Assembly: GCF_027604915.1 (NCBI RefSeq)
Contig: NZ_JAJAQC010000050.1
Location: 1-58,909, forward strand
Length of the DNA: 58,909 nucleotides
Origin: Streptomonospora mangrovi
GTDB lineage: Bacteria; Actinomycetota; Actinomycetes; Streptosporangiales; Streptosporangiaceae
Direction of reading: 5' to 3'
Both the position numbers and the translations under genes were made by a program. Shown here piece by piece: positions 21,590 through 32,672 of the stretch (the first letter of the stretch is position 1; the number at the start of each line of letters is the position of its first letter). The notes below the pieces were generated by a model. That model made no database searches and was not told the origin of the DNA. It was given only the letters and a program-made list of their open reading frames with translations.

Positions 21590-22443
21590 TCAGTCCTCGG
21601 CCCGGCGCATGACGACGAACCGGTCGCGGTGGGCGAGGTCCTTGCGGTTGCGGACGTCGCGCCAGCCCAGCTCCTCGGGGAACAGGCGCGGGATGTCGAT
21701 GCCCTGGCCGTCGCCGTGCTCGATTGCCATGGCCCCGCCGGGGCGCAGCAGCCGGCGGCCCACCGCCTCCAGGCCGCGGATGAGGTCGAGGCCGTCGGCG
21801 CCGGCCCACAGCGCGGGCGCGGGGTCGTGGTCGCGGACCTCGGGCGGCAGCACGTCGGCGTCGGCGGTGGGCACGTAGGGCGGGTTGGAGATCAGCAGGT
21901 CCAGCCGGCCGTCGAGGTCGGGCAGCGCGGTGCGCATGTCGCCCAGGTGGGCGTGCACTCGGTCGCCGTGGCCGCTGGCCTCGATGTTGCGCCGGGCCCA
22001 GCCCAGCGCCTCGGGGTCGATGTCGACGGCGTGCACCCGCGAGCGCGGGACCTCCTGGGCGATGGAGATGGCGATGGCGCCGGAGCCGGTGCCGAGGTCG
22101 GCCACCAGGGGGTCGGCGACGTCCATGGCCCGCAGGGTCTGGATCGCCCAGTCGACCATGATCTCGGTCTCGGGCCGGGGCACGAAGACCCCGGGGCCCA
22201 CCCGCAGTTCCAGGTAGCGGAAGTAGGCGCGGCCGGTGATGTGCTGGAGGGGTTCGCGCGCGGCGCGGCGGGCCACGCACTCCCAGTACAGCGCGTCGAA
22301 GTCGGAGTCGGCGACCTCGTGCAGCCCCCCTCGACGAACGCCGTGCACGTACGCCGCCAGCTCCTCGGCGTCGGTGCGGGGCGAGGGGACGCCCGCGTCG
22401 GCCAGCCGGAGCGTGGCGCGGGCGACCTCGTCGAGCAGGAAGT

Positions 22444-22447
<4 letters not shown>
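21590..22447 (-). CDS. prmC: release factor N5-glutamine methyltransferase
   Basis: Methylates the Gln of the GGQ motif in release factors, raising termination efficiency. Protein of 285 residues. The SAM site is [16 protein letters not shown]; the catalytic signature NPPY is in LISNPPYVP. The N-terminal helical domain that grips the release factor is present (residues 1-80). Its ATG overlaps the prfA stop by 4 bases (ATGA), so enzyme and substrate are translationally coupled. Confidence 0.96.
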
Positions 22448-23511
<1,064 letters not shown>

Positions 23512-23664
23512 TTCTCGCTTACCAGCTTCCGTGGATGGCGGTTGAGTCGGGTCCGGCGGCGCTCCCGGACCGCCGGCGCGCGGCCCGGGGGCACCTACGA
23601 CGAGCGGCGCCGGACGCGCGGGCCGAACGGGTCGGCTCCGCGCGCTCCGGCGCCGCGAGGCAGG

Positions 23665-23874
23665 CTACTGGCGCTTGCCGAAGCGCTTCTCGAAGCGGGC
23701 GACCCGGCCGCCGGTGTCCATGATCTTCTGCTTGCCCGTGTAGAACGGGTGGCAGGCCGAGCACACGTCGGCGCGGATCACGCCGGAGGTGGCGGTGCTG
23801 CGGGTGGTGAAGGTGTTCCCGCAGGTGCAGGTGACCTCGGTGACAACGTACTCGGGGTGGATGTCGGCTTTCAC
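23665..23874 (-). CDS. rpmE: 50S ribosomal protein L31, zinc-binding (C+) type
   Basis: Ribosomal protein of 69 residues. Cys residues in TCTCGN and VCSACHPF give the Zn-binding set of the C+ paralog, which zinc-replete cells use. No C-minus copy is in this window. The start is the GTG of VKADIHPEY with GAGGAG 6 nt upstream; the longer open frame before it is non-coding in character. Followed by prfA. Confidence 0.95.
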   Translation of the reverse strand: MKADIHPEYVVTEVTCTCGNTFTTRSTATSGVIRADVCSACHPFYTGKQKIMDTGGRVARFEKRFGKRQ

Positions 23875-24061
23875 GTGGATCTCCTCGCTAGGGGCGGTCG
23901 CCGGGCGCACTCGCGCGGGCGCGCGCTGGGGCACACGGGCGCGTCGAGCACGAGGACTCGTCGGGTGTGCGTGAACCGGTACCGCGGCGGTCGATATACC
24001 AGTTTGCCAGACCTTCAACGAAGAACCGACCAGCGGCTATTCCACCGCCCGCCACTGGGAG

Positions 24062-24212
24062 GGAACCATCCCCGCGTGTGCGGGGAGCACGCCGCCCAGT
24101 CGACGGCGGTGATGTCGCCGAGGGGACCATCCCCGCGTGTGCGGGGAGCACCATGTCGTCGACCATGCGCTCCCAGTCCTCCCGGGACCATCCCCGCGTG
24201 TGCGGGGAGCAC
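24062..24212. CRISPR. three-repeat type I-E-like CRISPR array
   Basis: Three 29-nt repeats at 24062-24090, 24123-24151 and 24184-24212, separated by two 32-nt spacers, giving a strict 61-nt period. The repeat contains the hairpin CCCCGCGTGTGCGGGG. On the minus strand it begins GTGCTCCCC, the form typical of actinobacterial type I-E arrays. The left-most repeat has one change (A for G at its third base), so it is probably the leader-distal end and transcription runs on the minus strand. No cas gene is in the window. Confidence 0.9.
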
Positions 24213-24290
24213 GCTGAATGACCTGCGGCTCCGTTGAGCCTATAGATCGATTTCATTCACTTCTTCGGAAACCGACAAAAAACCCACTCA
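24213..24290 (-). promoter_or_regulatory. probable CRISPR leader
   Basis: A locally AT-rich stretch (TATAGATCGATTTCATTC and an A6 run) directly adjoins the leader-proximal repeat, in contrast to the surrounding GC-rich DNA. Position and composition fit a leader with promoter. No integration-host motif is identified. Confidence 0.5.
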
Positions 24291-24305
24291 GCGGCCTGGG
24301 CGGGC

Positions 24306-25577
24306 TCAGCCGTCCTCGCCTCGGCCGGTGTCCTCCACCGGCTCGGTCGGGTGGTCGCCCGGGGTGGGTGCCGGGCGGTCGCCGTGGACGGGGCAGAGCG
24401 CGGTCTCGATCATCGCCCAGGCGGGCGGGTCGGGGTCCTCGGTGTAGCGGGCCTGGAAGAGAGTGAGGTGGCGGCCGCCGCCGTGGACGGTCCAGGTGCG
24501 GTAGCCGGGGATGTTGCCCGAGTGCATCCACACGTCCAGCCCGCAGGTGAGGGTGTAGGCGCGCGGCCCCAGGGCGAACCCGTAGCCGTCGTCGGTGACG
24601 GCCTGGACCTCCAGCATCTCGGCGAGCATGGGCCGCCCCAGCACCCGCCCGCCCAGCAGCGCCTCCCAGAACCGGTTGACGTCGCTGACGGTCGAGACGA
24701 CCTGGGCGGTGCCGTACCAGCGCGTGGGGTTGAAGTGGGTGATGTCGGCGGGCTCGGGCGCCAGGCCGGGCGCGGGTGCGGCGGCGAGGTAGGCGTGCAT
24801 CGCCGGGCCGGGGACCTCGCTGTCGGTGGGGATGGAGGTCTCGGTCAGCCCCAGCGGGGTGAGGATCGCGCGGTCCACGGCCTCGGTGTAGGGGCGGCCG
24901 GTGATCTCCTCGATGACCATCGCGACCAGCACGTAGTTGGTGTTGGAGTAGGCGACGTCGGTGCCCGGCGCGAAGACGGGCCCCCGCCGGTTGGCGATCT
25001 CCACCAGTTCGCGCGGGCGCCAGCGGCGGTGGGGGTCCTCGCGGACGTCGGGCATGGCCCGGTTGTAGCTGAAGATGCCGCTGGTGTGGCTGAGCAGCAT
25101 GCGCAGGGTGATGTGCTCGCCGCCGTCGAGGACGCCGGGCAGCAGCTCCTCGACGGTGTCGTCCAGGTCGGCGCGGCCCTGCTCCACCAGGTGCAGCAGG
25201 GTGGCGGCGACGAACGGCTTGGACAGGCTGGCCACGCGGAAGTGCGCCTGGGGGTCCACGGGCGCGCCGGTGGCGCGGTCGGCGACCCCGGCGACCCCGT
25301 TCCAGGTGTCGCGGCCGTGCTCGTCGACCACGGCGAGTTCGGCCACGGCGCCGCTGGAGCCCTGGCGCACGACCCGGTTGAGTGCCTGCTGGAGGGCTAT
25401 CTGGTCCTCGGCCGCGATCCCGGCGGCGGGGCGGGGGCCGTCGTTGGCGGGCGCGGCGGGGGCGGCATCGGCCCCCCGGTCGGCGCCGCCCAGCAGCAGC
25501 GCCTGGGCCGCGACGACGACCGCCGCGGCGGCCAGTGCCCCGGTTGCCAGGAGCGCCCGGTTCTTCCTGCTTTCCAT
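24306..25577 (-). CDS. serine hydrolase, beta-lactamase / D-Ala-D-Ala carboxypeptidase-like
   Basis: Penicillin-binding-like serine hydrolase of 423 residues, anchored or exported by a hydrophobic segment at about 8-30. Active-site triad: S117-x-x-K120 (ASLSK), Y210-S-N212, and the HSGNIPG box replacing KTG, typical of class C-like esterases and DD-peptidases. The start is the ATG of MESRKNR; the upstream open frame is Arg-rich shadow. Such proteins are common in Actinobacteria and mostly are not clinical beta-lactamases; the substrate is unknown. It lies in the accessory insertion between rpmE and rho. Confidence 0.88.
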   Translation of the reverse strand: MESRKNRALLATGALAAAAVVVAAQALLLGGADRGADAAPAAPANDGPRPAAGIAAEDQIALQQALNRVVRQGSSGAVAELAVVDEHGRDTWNGVAGVADRATGAPVDPQAHFRVASLSKPFVAATLLHLVEQGRADLDDTVEELLPGVLDGGEHITLRMLLSHTSGIFSYNRAMPDVREDPHRRWRPRELVEIANRRGPVFAPGTDVAYSNTNYVLVAMVIEEITGRPYTEAVDRAILTPLGLTETSIPTDSEVPGPAMHAYLAAAPAPGLAPEPADITHFNPTRWYGTAQVVSTVSDVNRFWEALLGGRVLGRPMLAEMLEVQAVTDDGYGFALGPRAYTLTCGLDVWMHSGNIPGYRTWTVHGGGRHLTLFQARYTEDPDPPAWAMIETALCPVHGDRPAPTPGDHPTEPVEDTGRGEDG

Positions 25578-25767
25578 CAGGGCGAATGGAAACACGGATC
25601 GGGGCCGCGCGCGACTCGGACAGCCCGCGCGGCGGCGGGTGCGCGCCTTCGGCGCGCGGGCGCGGGCCGGCGGGCGGCCGTCCGAGCAGGGCACACGCGG
25701 CCGGGCGCGGCTCGGTGCGATCCGCCCCACACTGGAGGTTCCGGGGGCGGTGGCGGGCGGCTCCGAT

Positions 25768-25797
25768 GGCGGGCGCCGGGGTCGGCCGGCGCCCGCC
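25768..25797 (-). terminator. perfect 12-bp hairpin terminator after lactate permease
   Basis: GGCGGGCGCCGG pairs with CCGGCGCCCGCC around a 6-nt loop, immediately past the stop codon of the lactate permease. Confidence 0.8.
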
Positions 25798-25798
25798 C

Positions 25799-27673
25799 TC
25801 AGGCGCCGCGGGTGTCGTCGGGTCCCGGGGCGGGGGTGTCCGCTTCGGACGGTTTGGGCGCGCGGCCCGGCGATCGGCGCAGCAGCACCACGACGCCCGC
25901 CAGCCCGGCGGCCACGGCCGCCAGCACCGCCAGCCCCGCGTTGAAGCCGATGCCGTAGGTGAGGAGGTAGGTCAGCGCGCCCGCCGTCAGCAGGTAGTAG
26001 ACCAGCGGTATCGCGGTCTGGCGGATGAGGTCTCCCTCGCGGCCCACGAGCCCCACCACGGCCGCCGCCGCCACGACGTTGTGCACGGTGATCATGTTGC
26101 CCGCCGCGCCGCCGACCGCCTGCCCGGCCACGACCGACTCCGGGGGCACCCCGATCTGCTCGCCGGTGGAGAACTGGAACAGCGCGAACATGAGGTTGGA
26201 GACGGTGTTGCTGCCGGCGACGAACGCGCCCAGCGCGCCGATCCAGGGCGCCATCAGCGGCCAGGCGCCGCCCGCCAACTCCGCCGCGCCCTGGGCGAGG
26301 GTGAGGGGCATGCTGTCGAGGTCTCCGGCGCCGAACTCCGCGCCGGAGTTGATGAACACCCGCACCAGCGGCACGGCGAACAGCAGCGCCACGGCGGCAC
26401 CCGCCAACTGCCCGCCCGCCATCCGCCAGGACGCGGCGATCTGGCGGGCGCTCATCCGGTGCAGGACGTAGGTGGCCACGCAGACCAGGATGAACACCGC
26501 GCCGGGCGAGTACAGCGGCTGCACGGCGTCACCGATGGAGGTGCCGAACAGGTTGTCGGCGCCCAGTTCCACCCCCTGGAGCCAGGTGGTGAGGGCGGGC
26601 ACCGTTCGGGTGAGCACCAGCAGCGCGGCCACCAGCAGGTAGGGCGACCACGCGCGCAGCAGGCCGATCCGGGGGCGGCCGCCGTCGCCGGCTCCCCGCG
26701 CGCCCTCCGCTCCGGCCCCGCCGCCGGTGGGGCCGTCGCCCTCGCCCGGGTTCAGGGTGCCCGCCCAGCGCGCGGGCCAGCCCGAGCGCGGGCCGAAGTC
26801 CCAGGGCTCGGCCGGCAGCAGGAAGCCGCGCCGGGCGGCGGCCACGACGATCAGCAGCCCGGTGAGCCCGCCCAGCAGCGAGGTGAACTCCACGCCGAGG
26901 AAGGCGTTGTAGAGCATGGAGGGGATGGTCATGGCGAAGGCGGAGAACAGCGCGAACGGCCACACCGCCAGGCCGTCGGCGAAGCGGCGGCGCTCGCCGT
27001 AGAACCCGCACAGCAGGCAGCACAGGAAGAGCGGGATCAGGGTGCCGGTGATGCCGTGCACGATCGCCGTTTGCAGGCCGATGCGCTCCACCAGCTCGGC
27101 CACCGTCAGCCCCAGTTCGGCGGCGCGGCCTTCCACCTCCGGGGAGCCCGCCAGGCCGCCGTCGACGCCCACCAGGATGGGCGTGCCCACGGCGCCGAAG
27201 CTGACCGGGGTGCTCTGGATGACCAGGCCCACCATGACCGCCGCCATCGCGGGGAACCCCAGGGCCAGCAGCAGGGGCGCGACCACGGCGGCGGGCGTGC
27301 CGAAGCCTGAGGCGCCTTCGATGAAGCTGCCGAACAGCCAGCCGATGATGACCGCCTGCACCCGCCGGTCGGGGCTGATGCCGGTGAAGGTGGCGCGGAT
27401 GGTGTGGATGGCGCCGCTCTTGGTGAGGGTGGCCAGCAGCAGCAGCGCGCCGAAGATGATGTAGAGCAGGCCGGCCGCCAGGATGAGGCCCTGCACGGTC
27501 GAGGCCGCCACCGCGGCCCAGTCGGTCCGCCACACGGTGACGGCGATCGCCACGACGACCGCGTAGCCGGCGGGCATGGCGTACTTGGCGGGCCAGCGGA
27601 ACCCCACGAGGAGGATCCCCACCAGCAGGATCGGGGCCAGGGCGAGCAGGCTGAGCAGGGCGATGCCGTCCAC
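25799..27673 (-). CDS. lldP: L-lactate permease family transporter
   Basis: Proton-coupled lactate/glycolate symporter of the LctP family, 624 residues with about 12-14 membrane helices. The family signature [20 protein letters not shown] and the conserved [13 protein letters not shown] loop are present, as is the late [18 protein letters not shown] segment. A hydrophilic loop of about 50 residues (about 330-380, Gly/Ala/Glu-rich) lies mid-protein. I use the inner GTG at 27673, 5 nt after GGGAG, rather than the GTG two codons upstream, which is too close. No lactate dehydrogenase is nearby. Confidence 0.88.
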   Translation of the reverse strand: MDGIALLSLLALAPILLVGILLVGFRWPAKYAMPAGYAVVVAIAVTVWRTDWAAVAASTVQGLILAAGLLYIIFGALLLLATLTKSGAIHTIRATFTGISPDRRVQAVIIGWLFGSFIEGASGFGTPAAVVAPLLLALGFPAMAAVMVGLVIQSTPVSFGAVGTPILVGVDGGLAGSPEVEGRAAELGLTVAELVERIGLQTAIVHGITGTLIPLFLCCLLCGFYGERRRFADGLAVWPFALFSAFAMTIPSMLYNAFLGVEFTSLLGGLTGLLIVVAAARRGFLLPAEPWDFGPRSGWPARWAGTLNPGEGDGPTGGGAGAEGARGAGDGGRPRIGLLRAWSPYLLVAALLVLTRTVPALTTWLQGVELGADNLFGTSIGDAVQPLYSPGAVFILVCVATYVLHRMSARQIAASWRMAGGQLAGAAVALLFAVPLVRVFINSGAEFGAGDLDSMPLTLAQGAAELAGGAWPLMAPWIGALGAFVAGSNTVSNLMFALFQFSTGEQIGVPPESVVAGQAVGGAAGNMITVHNVVAAAAVVGLVGREGDLIRQTAIPLVYYLLTAGALTYLLTYGIGFNAGLAVLAAVAAGLAGVVVLLRRSPGRAPKPSEADTPAPGPDDTRGA

Positions 27674-27809
27674 ACGCACTCCCGGGAGACCGGCGGTACA
27701 CGGTATGCAATCTCCCTGCGCACCTTAGGCGAGGTACTTCCCCGGGTAAAGGGGGGCGAAAGGGAAAACCGTGAACGGTGGTGCGGTCCGCCGCGATCAC
27801 AGCGGGCGC

Positions 27810-27867
27810 GGCGGGCGCTCAGCCCAGGCGCCCGCCGGGGCACCCGGCCGCACCCGGGCGTGCGGCC
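27810..27867 (-). terminator. two consecutive hairpins downstream of rho
   Basis: Stem 1 is GGCGGGCGC/GCGCCCGCC (27810-27818 with 27828-27836). Stem 2 is GGCCGCAC/GTGCGGCC (27846-27853 with 27860-27867). They lie 66-124 nt beyond the rho stop codon and probably end the thr-rho transcript. Confidence 0.6.
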
Positions 27868-27933
27868 CGGGCATCACACGCGGCCGCCCGGTCCCGCGCC
27901 GGCGAGCGGCGGGGACCGGACGGACCGCGGCGG

Positions 27934-29907
27934 TCAGTGCTCGTTGGGGCCGCCGACCGTGGTCTGCTGCACCTGGAGCAGGAACTCGGTGTTGCTCTTG
28001 GTCTCCTTCATCCGCTCCAGCAGGAGTTCGAGGGCCTGCTGGATGTCGAGGGCGTGCAGCACCCGGCGGAGCTTCCAGATGATCTTCAGCTCCTCGTTGG
28101 ACATCAGGATCTCCTCCTTGCGGGTGCTGGAGGAGACGACGTCGACCGCGGGGAAGATGCGCTTGTCGGCCAGGGAGCGGTTGAGCTTCAGCTCCATGTT
28201 GCCGGTGCCCTTGAACTCCTCGAAGATGACCTCATCCATGCGCGAACCGGTCTCGACCAGCGCCGTGGCCAGGATGGTCAGCGACCCGCCGTTCTCGATG
28301 TTGCGGGCGGCGCCGAAGAACCGCTTGGGCGGGTACAGCGCCGTGGAGTCCACACCACCGGAGAGGATGCGCCCGCTCGCCGGCGCGGCGAGGTTGTAGG
28401 CGCGGCCCAGGCGGGTGATGGAGTCGAGCAGGACCACCACGTCCAGGCCCATCTCGACCAGGCGCTTGGCGCGCTCGATGGCGAGTTCGGCGACCGTGGT
28501 GTGGTCCTCGGCCGGGCGGTCGAAGGTGGAGTGGATGACCTCGCCCTTGACCGTGCGCTGCATGTCGGTGACCTCTTCGGGCCGCTCGTCGACGAGCACG
28601 ACCATGAGGTGGGTCTCGGGGTTGTTCTCGGTGATCGCGTTGGCGATCGACTGGAGCACCATGGTCTTGCCGGCCTTGGGCGGCGAGACGATGAGCCCGC
28701 GCTGGCCCTTGCCGATGGGCGCGACCAGGTCGATGATCCGCGTGGTGAGGATGTTCGGCTCGGTCTCCAGGCGCAGGCGGTCCTGCGGGTAGAGCGGGAC
28801 GAGCTTGGCGAACTCCGGGCGGCTGCGGGCCTGGTCGGGCGCCATGCCGTTGATGGTGTCGAGCCGGACCAGGGCGTTGAACTTCTCGCGCCGCTCCCCC
28901 TCGCGCGGCTGGCGCACGGCACCGGTGATCGCGTCGCCCTTGCGCAGGCCGTTCTTGCGGACCTGGGCCAGCGAGACGTAGACGTCGTTGGCGCCGGGCA
29001 GGTAGCCGGTGGTGCGCACGAACGCGTAGTTGTCGAGGATGTCCAGGATGCCGGCCACCGGCAGCAGGACGTCGTCGTCGCTGATGACCGGCTCGGTCTC
29101 CTGGCGGTCGCGCCCCGAGCGGCGGTCGCGGCGGTCGCGGCGCCGGCCGCGCCGGCGTCCGGTGCCGAAGTCGTCGTCGCCGCCACCGCTGTTGCCGCTG
29201 CCGCCCCGGCCGGTCTGCTGCCCGCCCTGGCCGCCGCCCTGCTGGGCGGTGTCCTGGGCCGGGGCCTCGGCGGCGGAGTCCTCGCGGCCGCCCCGGTTGC
29301 GGCGGTTGCGCTGCCGTTCGCGGCCCCCGCTCTGGCCGGACTGGCCCTGGGAGTCGGAACCGGACTTCTGGGAGTTGGATGTCTTGGTCACGCTGCTCGC
29401 GGGGGTAGAGGTGTCGCCGTCCGACGGCCGGTTCTGGTCAGTTGCGTCGTCGCCGCGCTTGCGCGTGGTGCGGCGGGTGCGGGCCGGCTTGTCGGTGCGC
29501 TCCGCCTGGTCGGCGCCGCCCTCGCGGGCGCCGACCGGCTCGACCGGGGCCGCCTGCGCGGCGGGCTCGCCCGCCTCGGCGGGGGCCTGCTCGGCGCGTT
29601 CGGGCCGCTCCGCGGGCTTGCGCGCCGCCGCCTGCGGCGCCGAAACCGGTCCGCCCTGCTTGGCCTCGATGGCGGTGATGATGTCGTTCTTGCGCATCCG
29701 CCCCGTGCCCGTGATTCCGAGACTCGACGCCAGCCGCTGGAGCTCGGTGAGCTTCAGCGCCGACAGCCCCGTGCCTTGGCTGCGCGACCGAGACGGCGTG
29801 CTCTTTCTGGATGAGGTCGCGGCGTCGCCGGCGTCCACATCGGACGCGGTCGAATTCTGCTGCGTGCTGACCGCCGCGTCCGTGTGGAGTTCGGTGGTGT
29901 CGCTCAC
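27934..29907 (-). CDS. rho: transcription termination factor Rho with large N-terminal insertion
   Basis: Hexameric RNA helicase that ends transcription. Protein of 657 residues, far longer than the E. coli protein (419). The Rho_N helical motif is near residues 48-80 (LSALKLTELQRLASSLGI). A disordered, highly charged insert rich in Arg, Glu, Asp, Gly and Gln follows (about 85-270, including repeated RRDRRDRRSGRDR). The RNA-binding CSD comes next, then the ATPase core with Walker A PPKAGKT (about 411-418) and VVVLLDSITR. Such inserts are known in actinobacterial Rho proteins and add RNA binding. Conserved position after thrB. Confidence 0.96.
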   Translation of the reverse strand: MSDTTELHTDAAVSTQQNSTASDVDAGDAATSSRKSTPSRSRSQGTGLSALKLTELQRLASSLGITGTGRMRKNDIITAIEAKQGGPVSAPQAAARKPAERPERAEQAPAEAGEPAAQAAPVEPVGAREGGADQAERTDKPARTRRTTRKRGDDATDQNRPSDGDTSTPASSVTKTSNSQKSGSDSQGQSGQSGGRERQRNRRNRGGREDSAAEAPAQDTAQQGGGQGGQQTGRGGSGNSGGGDDDFGTGRRRGRRRDRRDRRSGRDRQETEPVISDDDVLLPVAGILDILDNYAFVRTTGYLPGANDVYVSLAQVRKNGLRKGDAITGAVRQPREGERREKFNALVRLDTINGMAPDQARSRPEFAKLVPLYPQDRLRLETEPNILTTRIIDLVAPIGKGQRGLIVSPPKAGKTMVLQSIANAITENNPETHLMVVLVDERPEEVTDMQRTVKGEVIHSTFDRPAEDHTTVAELAIERAKRLVEMGLDVVVLLDSITRLGRAYNLAAPASGRILSGGVDSTALYPPKRFFGAARNIENGGSLTILATALVETGSRMDEVIFEEFKGTGNMELKLNRSLADKRIFPAVDVVSSSTRKEEILMSNEELKIIWKLRRVLHALDIQQALELLLERMKETKSNTEFLLQVQQTTVGGPNEH

Positions 29908-30337
29908 TAAGGGTCCTTCCCAAGGAGCGGGCTTGGGCCGTCATGTGTCGGTGACGGCCGGCCCGGTGGTGCGAACCGGCGGGGGGCCGGGTCGGGCGTG
30001 CCCCACGCGGATGTCGGGAACCGTTGATTCCCCTACCCGATCGCGGCGGGCTCCGGGTACAGCCAGGCGTTGGGGCGATGAGTCCGCGGCCGCCGCCCGT
30101 GTTCCACGCTGCCGCCGTCGGCCGGCGAGGCGACGGTGGTGGCGGGGTGATCGGAGCAACGGGCGCTCCGCGAACTCAACACAGTGGTAACCGTGCGCAG
30201 CGATCGCATGGCCAAAACCACGTACATCTCGGACGCGGAAAACACTGTGGCGGATGAGCACACGCCCCGCAACGGGGCAACTGGTGCTTCACCCAGCCTA
30301 ACATCACCGGAGCCCACAGCTATTCCTTGACACGGGT
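29908..30337 (-). other. long rho leader / thrB-rho spacer
   Basis: 430 nt with no gene. On the minus strand a TAGGCT hexamer (plus 30295-30300) could be a -10. Just downstream is the hairpin GCCCCG-CAA-CGGGGC (30264-30278), which could end thrB transcripts or structure the rho leader. If the promoter is real the rho leader is about 380 nt, long enough for the autogenous attenuation known for rho genes. Confidence 0.4.
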
Positions 30338-31315
30338 CTATGTTTCGATCCTCGCTCCTGACGGATCGATGGCTAGGGGGCGTATGTGCCAATGCTTACC
30401 CGTTCGCTCGTGAATTGAATCAACCAGGTCCTCCCGGATTTGCAGCGCAGCCCCGGTTTCCGGGGGGTGCGCCGGGGTGCCCGCGGCGGCCCCCGCGTCG
30501 GCGAGGACGAGCACGGTGGGGCCCGCTCCCGACACCACCGCCGCCAGCCCGTGGACCTTGCGCAGCTCACGAGCGAGCCGCAGGCTCTCGGGCATCGCGG
30601 GTTCACGGTAGCGCTCGTGGAGGCGGTCCTCGGTCGCCTCCAGCAGGAGTTCGGGGTGGCCGGAAACGGCCGCGACGAGCAGCGCGGCGCGCCCGGCCGT
30701 GAACGCGGCGTCGGCGTGGGGCACCGAGGCGGGCAGCAGGCCGCGCGCGGCCTCGGTGGACAGCCGCTCGGCGGGCACGCAGGCGATCGGCGCGACGCGC
30801 GGGGACACCGGCACGCCCAGCGCCCGCCAGCGGTCCTCGCCGCGCCAGGCGACCGTGCAGCCGCCGTAGACGCAGGGGGCGACGTTGTCGGGGTGGCCCT
30901 CGATGCCGGCGGCCAGCTCGAACACGCGGTCGCGGTCGAGGCCGCCCTCGGGGGTGGTCCACCCGAGCAGCGTGGCGGCGGCGCTGACGCCGGCGACGAT
31001 CGCCGAGGCCGAGGAGCCCAGGCCGCGCCCGTGGGGGATGGCGTTGCGGCAGCGCAGCCGCAGCCCGGGCAGGGGGCGGCCGGCCTCCTCGAAGACCGCG
31101 CGCATGGCGCGCACGACCAGGTGGGTGCCGTCCAGGGGGACCTCGCCGGCCCCCTCCCCCTCGACCTCGACGCCGAGCCCGCCTCCGGGGTCGAGTTCGA
31201 CCTCGACCTCGTCGTGGAGGGCCAGCGCCAGCCCCAGGGAGTCGAACCCGGGGCCGAGGTTGGCGCTGGTGGCGGGGGTGCGCACGCGCACCCGCGCCGG
31301 GTGGGTGTGGGACAT
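30338..31315 (-). CDS. thrB: homoserine kinase
   Basis: GHMP-family kinase phosphorylating homoserine to O-phosphohomoserine, the substrate of ThrC. Protein of 325 residues from the ATG of MSHTHPARV. The opening PATSANLGPGFDSLGLAL is typical; the ATP loop is PHGRGLGSSASAIVAG; the C-terminal glycine-rich motif is VVSGAGPTVLVL. The open frame upstream is a shadow of thrC. It is the third gene of the hom-thrC-thrB operon on the minus strand. Confidence 0.96.
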   Translation of the reverse strand: MSHTHPARVRVRTPATSANLGPGFDSLGLALALHDEVEVELDPGGGLGVEVEGEGAGEVPLDGTHLVVRAMRAVFEEAGRPLPGLRLRCRNAIPHGRGLGSSASAIVAGVSAAATLLGWTTPEGGLDRDRVFELAAGIEGHPDNVAPCVYGGCTVAWRGEDRWRALGVPVSPRVAPIACVPAERLSTEAARGLLPASVPHADAAFTAGRAALLVAAVSGHPELLLEATEDRLHERYREPAMPESLRLARELRKVHGLAAVVSGAGPTVLVLADAGAAAGTPAHPPETGAALQIREDLVDSIHERTGKHWHIRPLAIDPSGARIET

Positions 31316-31353
31316 GGTCGTGCTTTCCGTTGGCGGGCCGCGGGGCGGCGTTG

Positions 31354-32418
31354 TCAGGCCAGGCCGAGGGCGGAGGCCGCCGCGTGGGCGTCGACGGGGA
31401 CGGTGGTGGCCGAGGAGGCGCCCGCCAGCGCCCAGTCGGGGTCCTTGAGGCCGTTTCCGGTCACGGTGCACACCACGCGGCTGCCGCGCTCGACGTGGCC
31501 GGCCTCGACCGCCTGGAGCAGCCCGGCGACGCTGGCGGCCGAGGCGAGTTCGACGAACACGCCCTCCTCGGCGGCGAGCATGCGGTAGGCGGCCAGGATC
31601 CGGCGGTCGGTGACGGAGTCGATGCGCCCGCCGGACTCGTCGCGCGCCTGCTCGGCGTAGGTCCAGGAGGCGGGGTTGCCGATGCGGATGGCGGTGGCGA
31701 TGGTGCGGGGCCGCTCCACCGGTGCGCCGTTGACGATGGGCGCCGACCCGCTGGCCTGGAACCCGAGCATGCGGGGCAGGCGGGTGGCGGGCCCGGAGTC
31801 GGCGTACTCCTTGTAGCCCATCCAGTAGGCGGTGATGTTGCCGGCGTTGCCCACGGGCAGGCAGTGGATGTCGGGGGCGTCGCCCAGGGCGTCCACGACC
31901 TCGAACGCGGCGGTCTTCTGGCCTTGGAGGCGGTAGGGGTTGACCGAGTTGACCAGTGCCACCGGGTAGTCCACCGACAGCTTGCGGGCGAGTTCGAGGC
32001 AGTCGTCGAAGTTGCCGTCGATCTGGAGGAGCTTGGCGCCGTGCACGAGCGCCTGGGCGAGCTTGCCCATGGCGATCTTGCCGCTGGGCACCAGCACCGC
32101 GCAGGTCATGCCGGCGCGCACCGCGTAGGCGGCGGCGCTGGCGCTGGTGTTGCCGGTGGAGGCGCAGATGACCGCTTTGGCGCCGTCCTCGGCGGCCTTG
32201 GTGATGGCCATGGTCATGCCGCGGTCCTTGAAGGAGCCGGTGGGGTTGAGGCCCTCGACCTTGAGGAACACCTCGCAGCCGGTCAGCTCCGACACCCGCG
32301 GGGCGGGTACCAGCGGGGTGCCGCCCTCCAGCAGGGTGACGACGGGGGTGTTCGCTGTGACGGGGAGGCGGTCGCGGTACTCCTCCACGACCCCGCGCCA
32401 CGCCCGTGCCATGCTCAC
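31354..32418 (-). CDS. thrC: threonine synthase
   Basis: PLP enzyme converting O-phosphohomoserine to threonine. Protein of 354 residues. The Schiff-base Lys is in [12 protein letters not shown] (about residue 63). The phosphate-binding STGNTSAS loop and the [10 protein letters not shown] segment are intact. The start is a GTG (32418) with AAAGGG 7 nt upstream; an in-frame ATG follows two codons later. The open frame further upstream is Arg/Pro-rich and non-coding in character. Lies between hom and thrB. Confidence 0.95.
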   Translation of the reverse strand: MSMARAWRGVVEEYRDRLPVTANTPVVTLLEGGTPLVPAPRVSELTGCEVFLKVEGLNPTGSFKDRGMTMAITKAAEDGAKAVICASTGNTSASAAAYAVRAGMTCAVLVPSGKIAMGKLAQALVHGAKLLQIDGNFDDCLELARKLSVDYPVALVNSVNPYRLQGQKTAAFEVVDALGDAPDIHCLPVGNAGNITAYWMGYKEYADSGPATRLPRMLGFQASGSAPIVNGAPVERPRTIATAIRIGNPASWTYAEQARDESGGRIDSVTDRRILAAYRMLAAEEGVFVELASAASVAGLLQAVEAGHVERGSRVVCTVTGNGLKDPDWALAGASSATTVPVDAHAAASALGLA

Positions 32419-32672
32419 GACAGGGCCCTTTCGGCAGACGGAAAATGCGTTGGATGTGCGGACTCCGCGGTCGGCGGCGCCGGTGGGCGGCCGGGGGCGC
32501 GGATTCGCCGGTGCGGCCGGGCGCGCGGGGGCCGCCCGGGGTGGGGCGGCGGACGCCGGGCGGGGCCGCGGCCTCGTCCTGACCACGAGTCTAGAGGGCG
32601 CGGCCCGCGCCTCGTGCACCGCGGTGGGGCCGTCTCAGCAGATGGGACGGTGTGCGCGCGGCGCGCGGGGGC

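Noticed and set aside
24015-24256. Open frames across the CRISPR array (for example reading CSPHTRGW or LPAHAGM repeatedly)
   Set aside because: The repeated peptides are translations of the CRISPR repeats, a common false gene call.
29999-30060. SigB-type promoter at CTCCGGGTAC near 30,054
   Set aside because: No GNNT element lies 14-16 nt upstream; the match is only to the -10 half.
30264-30278. Threonine attenuator (leader peptide with Thr codons) before thrB or rho
   Set aside because: The hairpin lies after thrB, not before hom, and no Thr-rich short frame precedes it.
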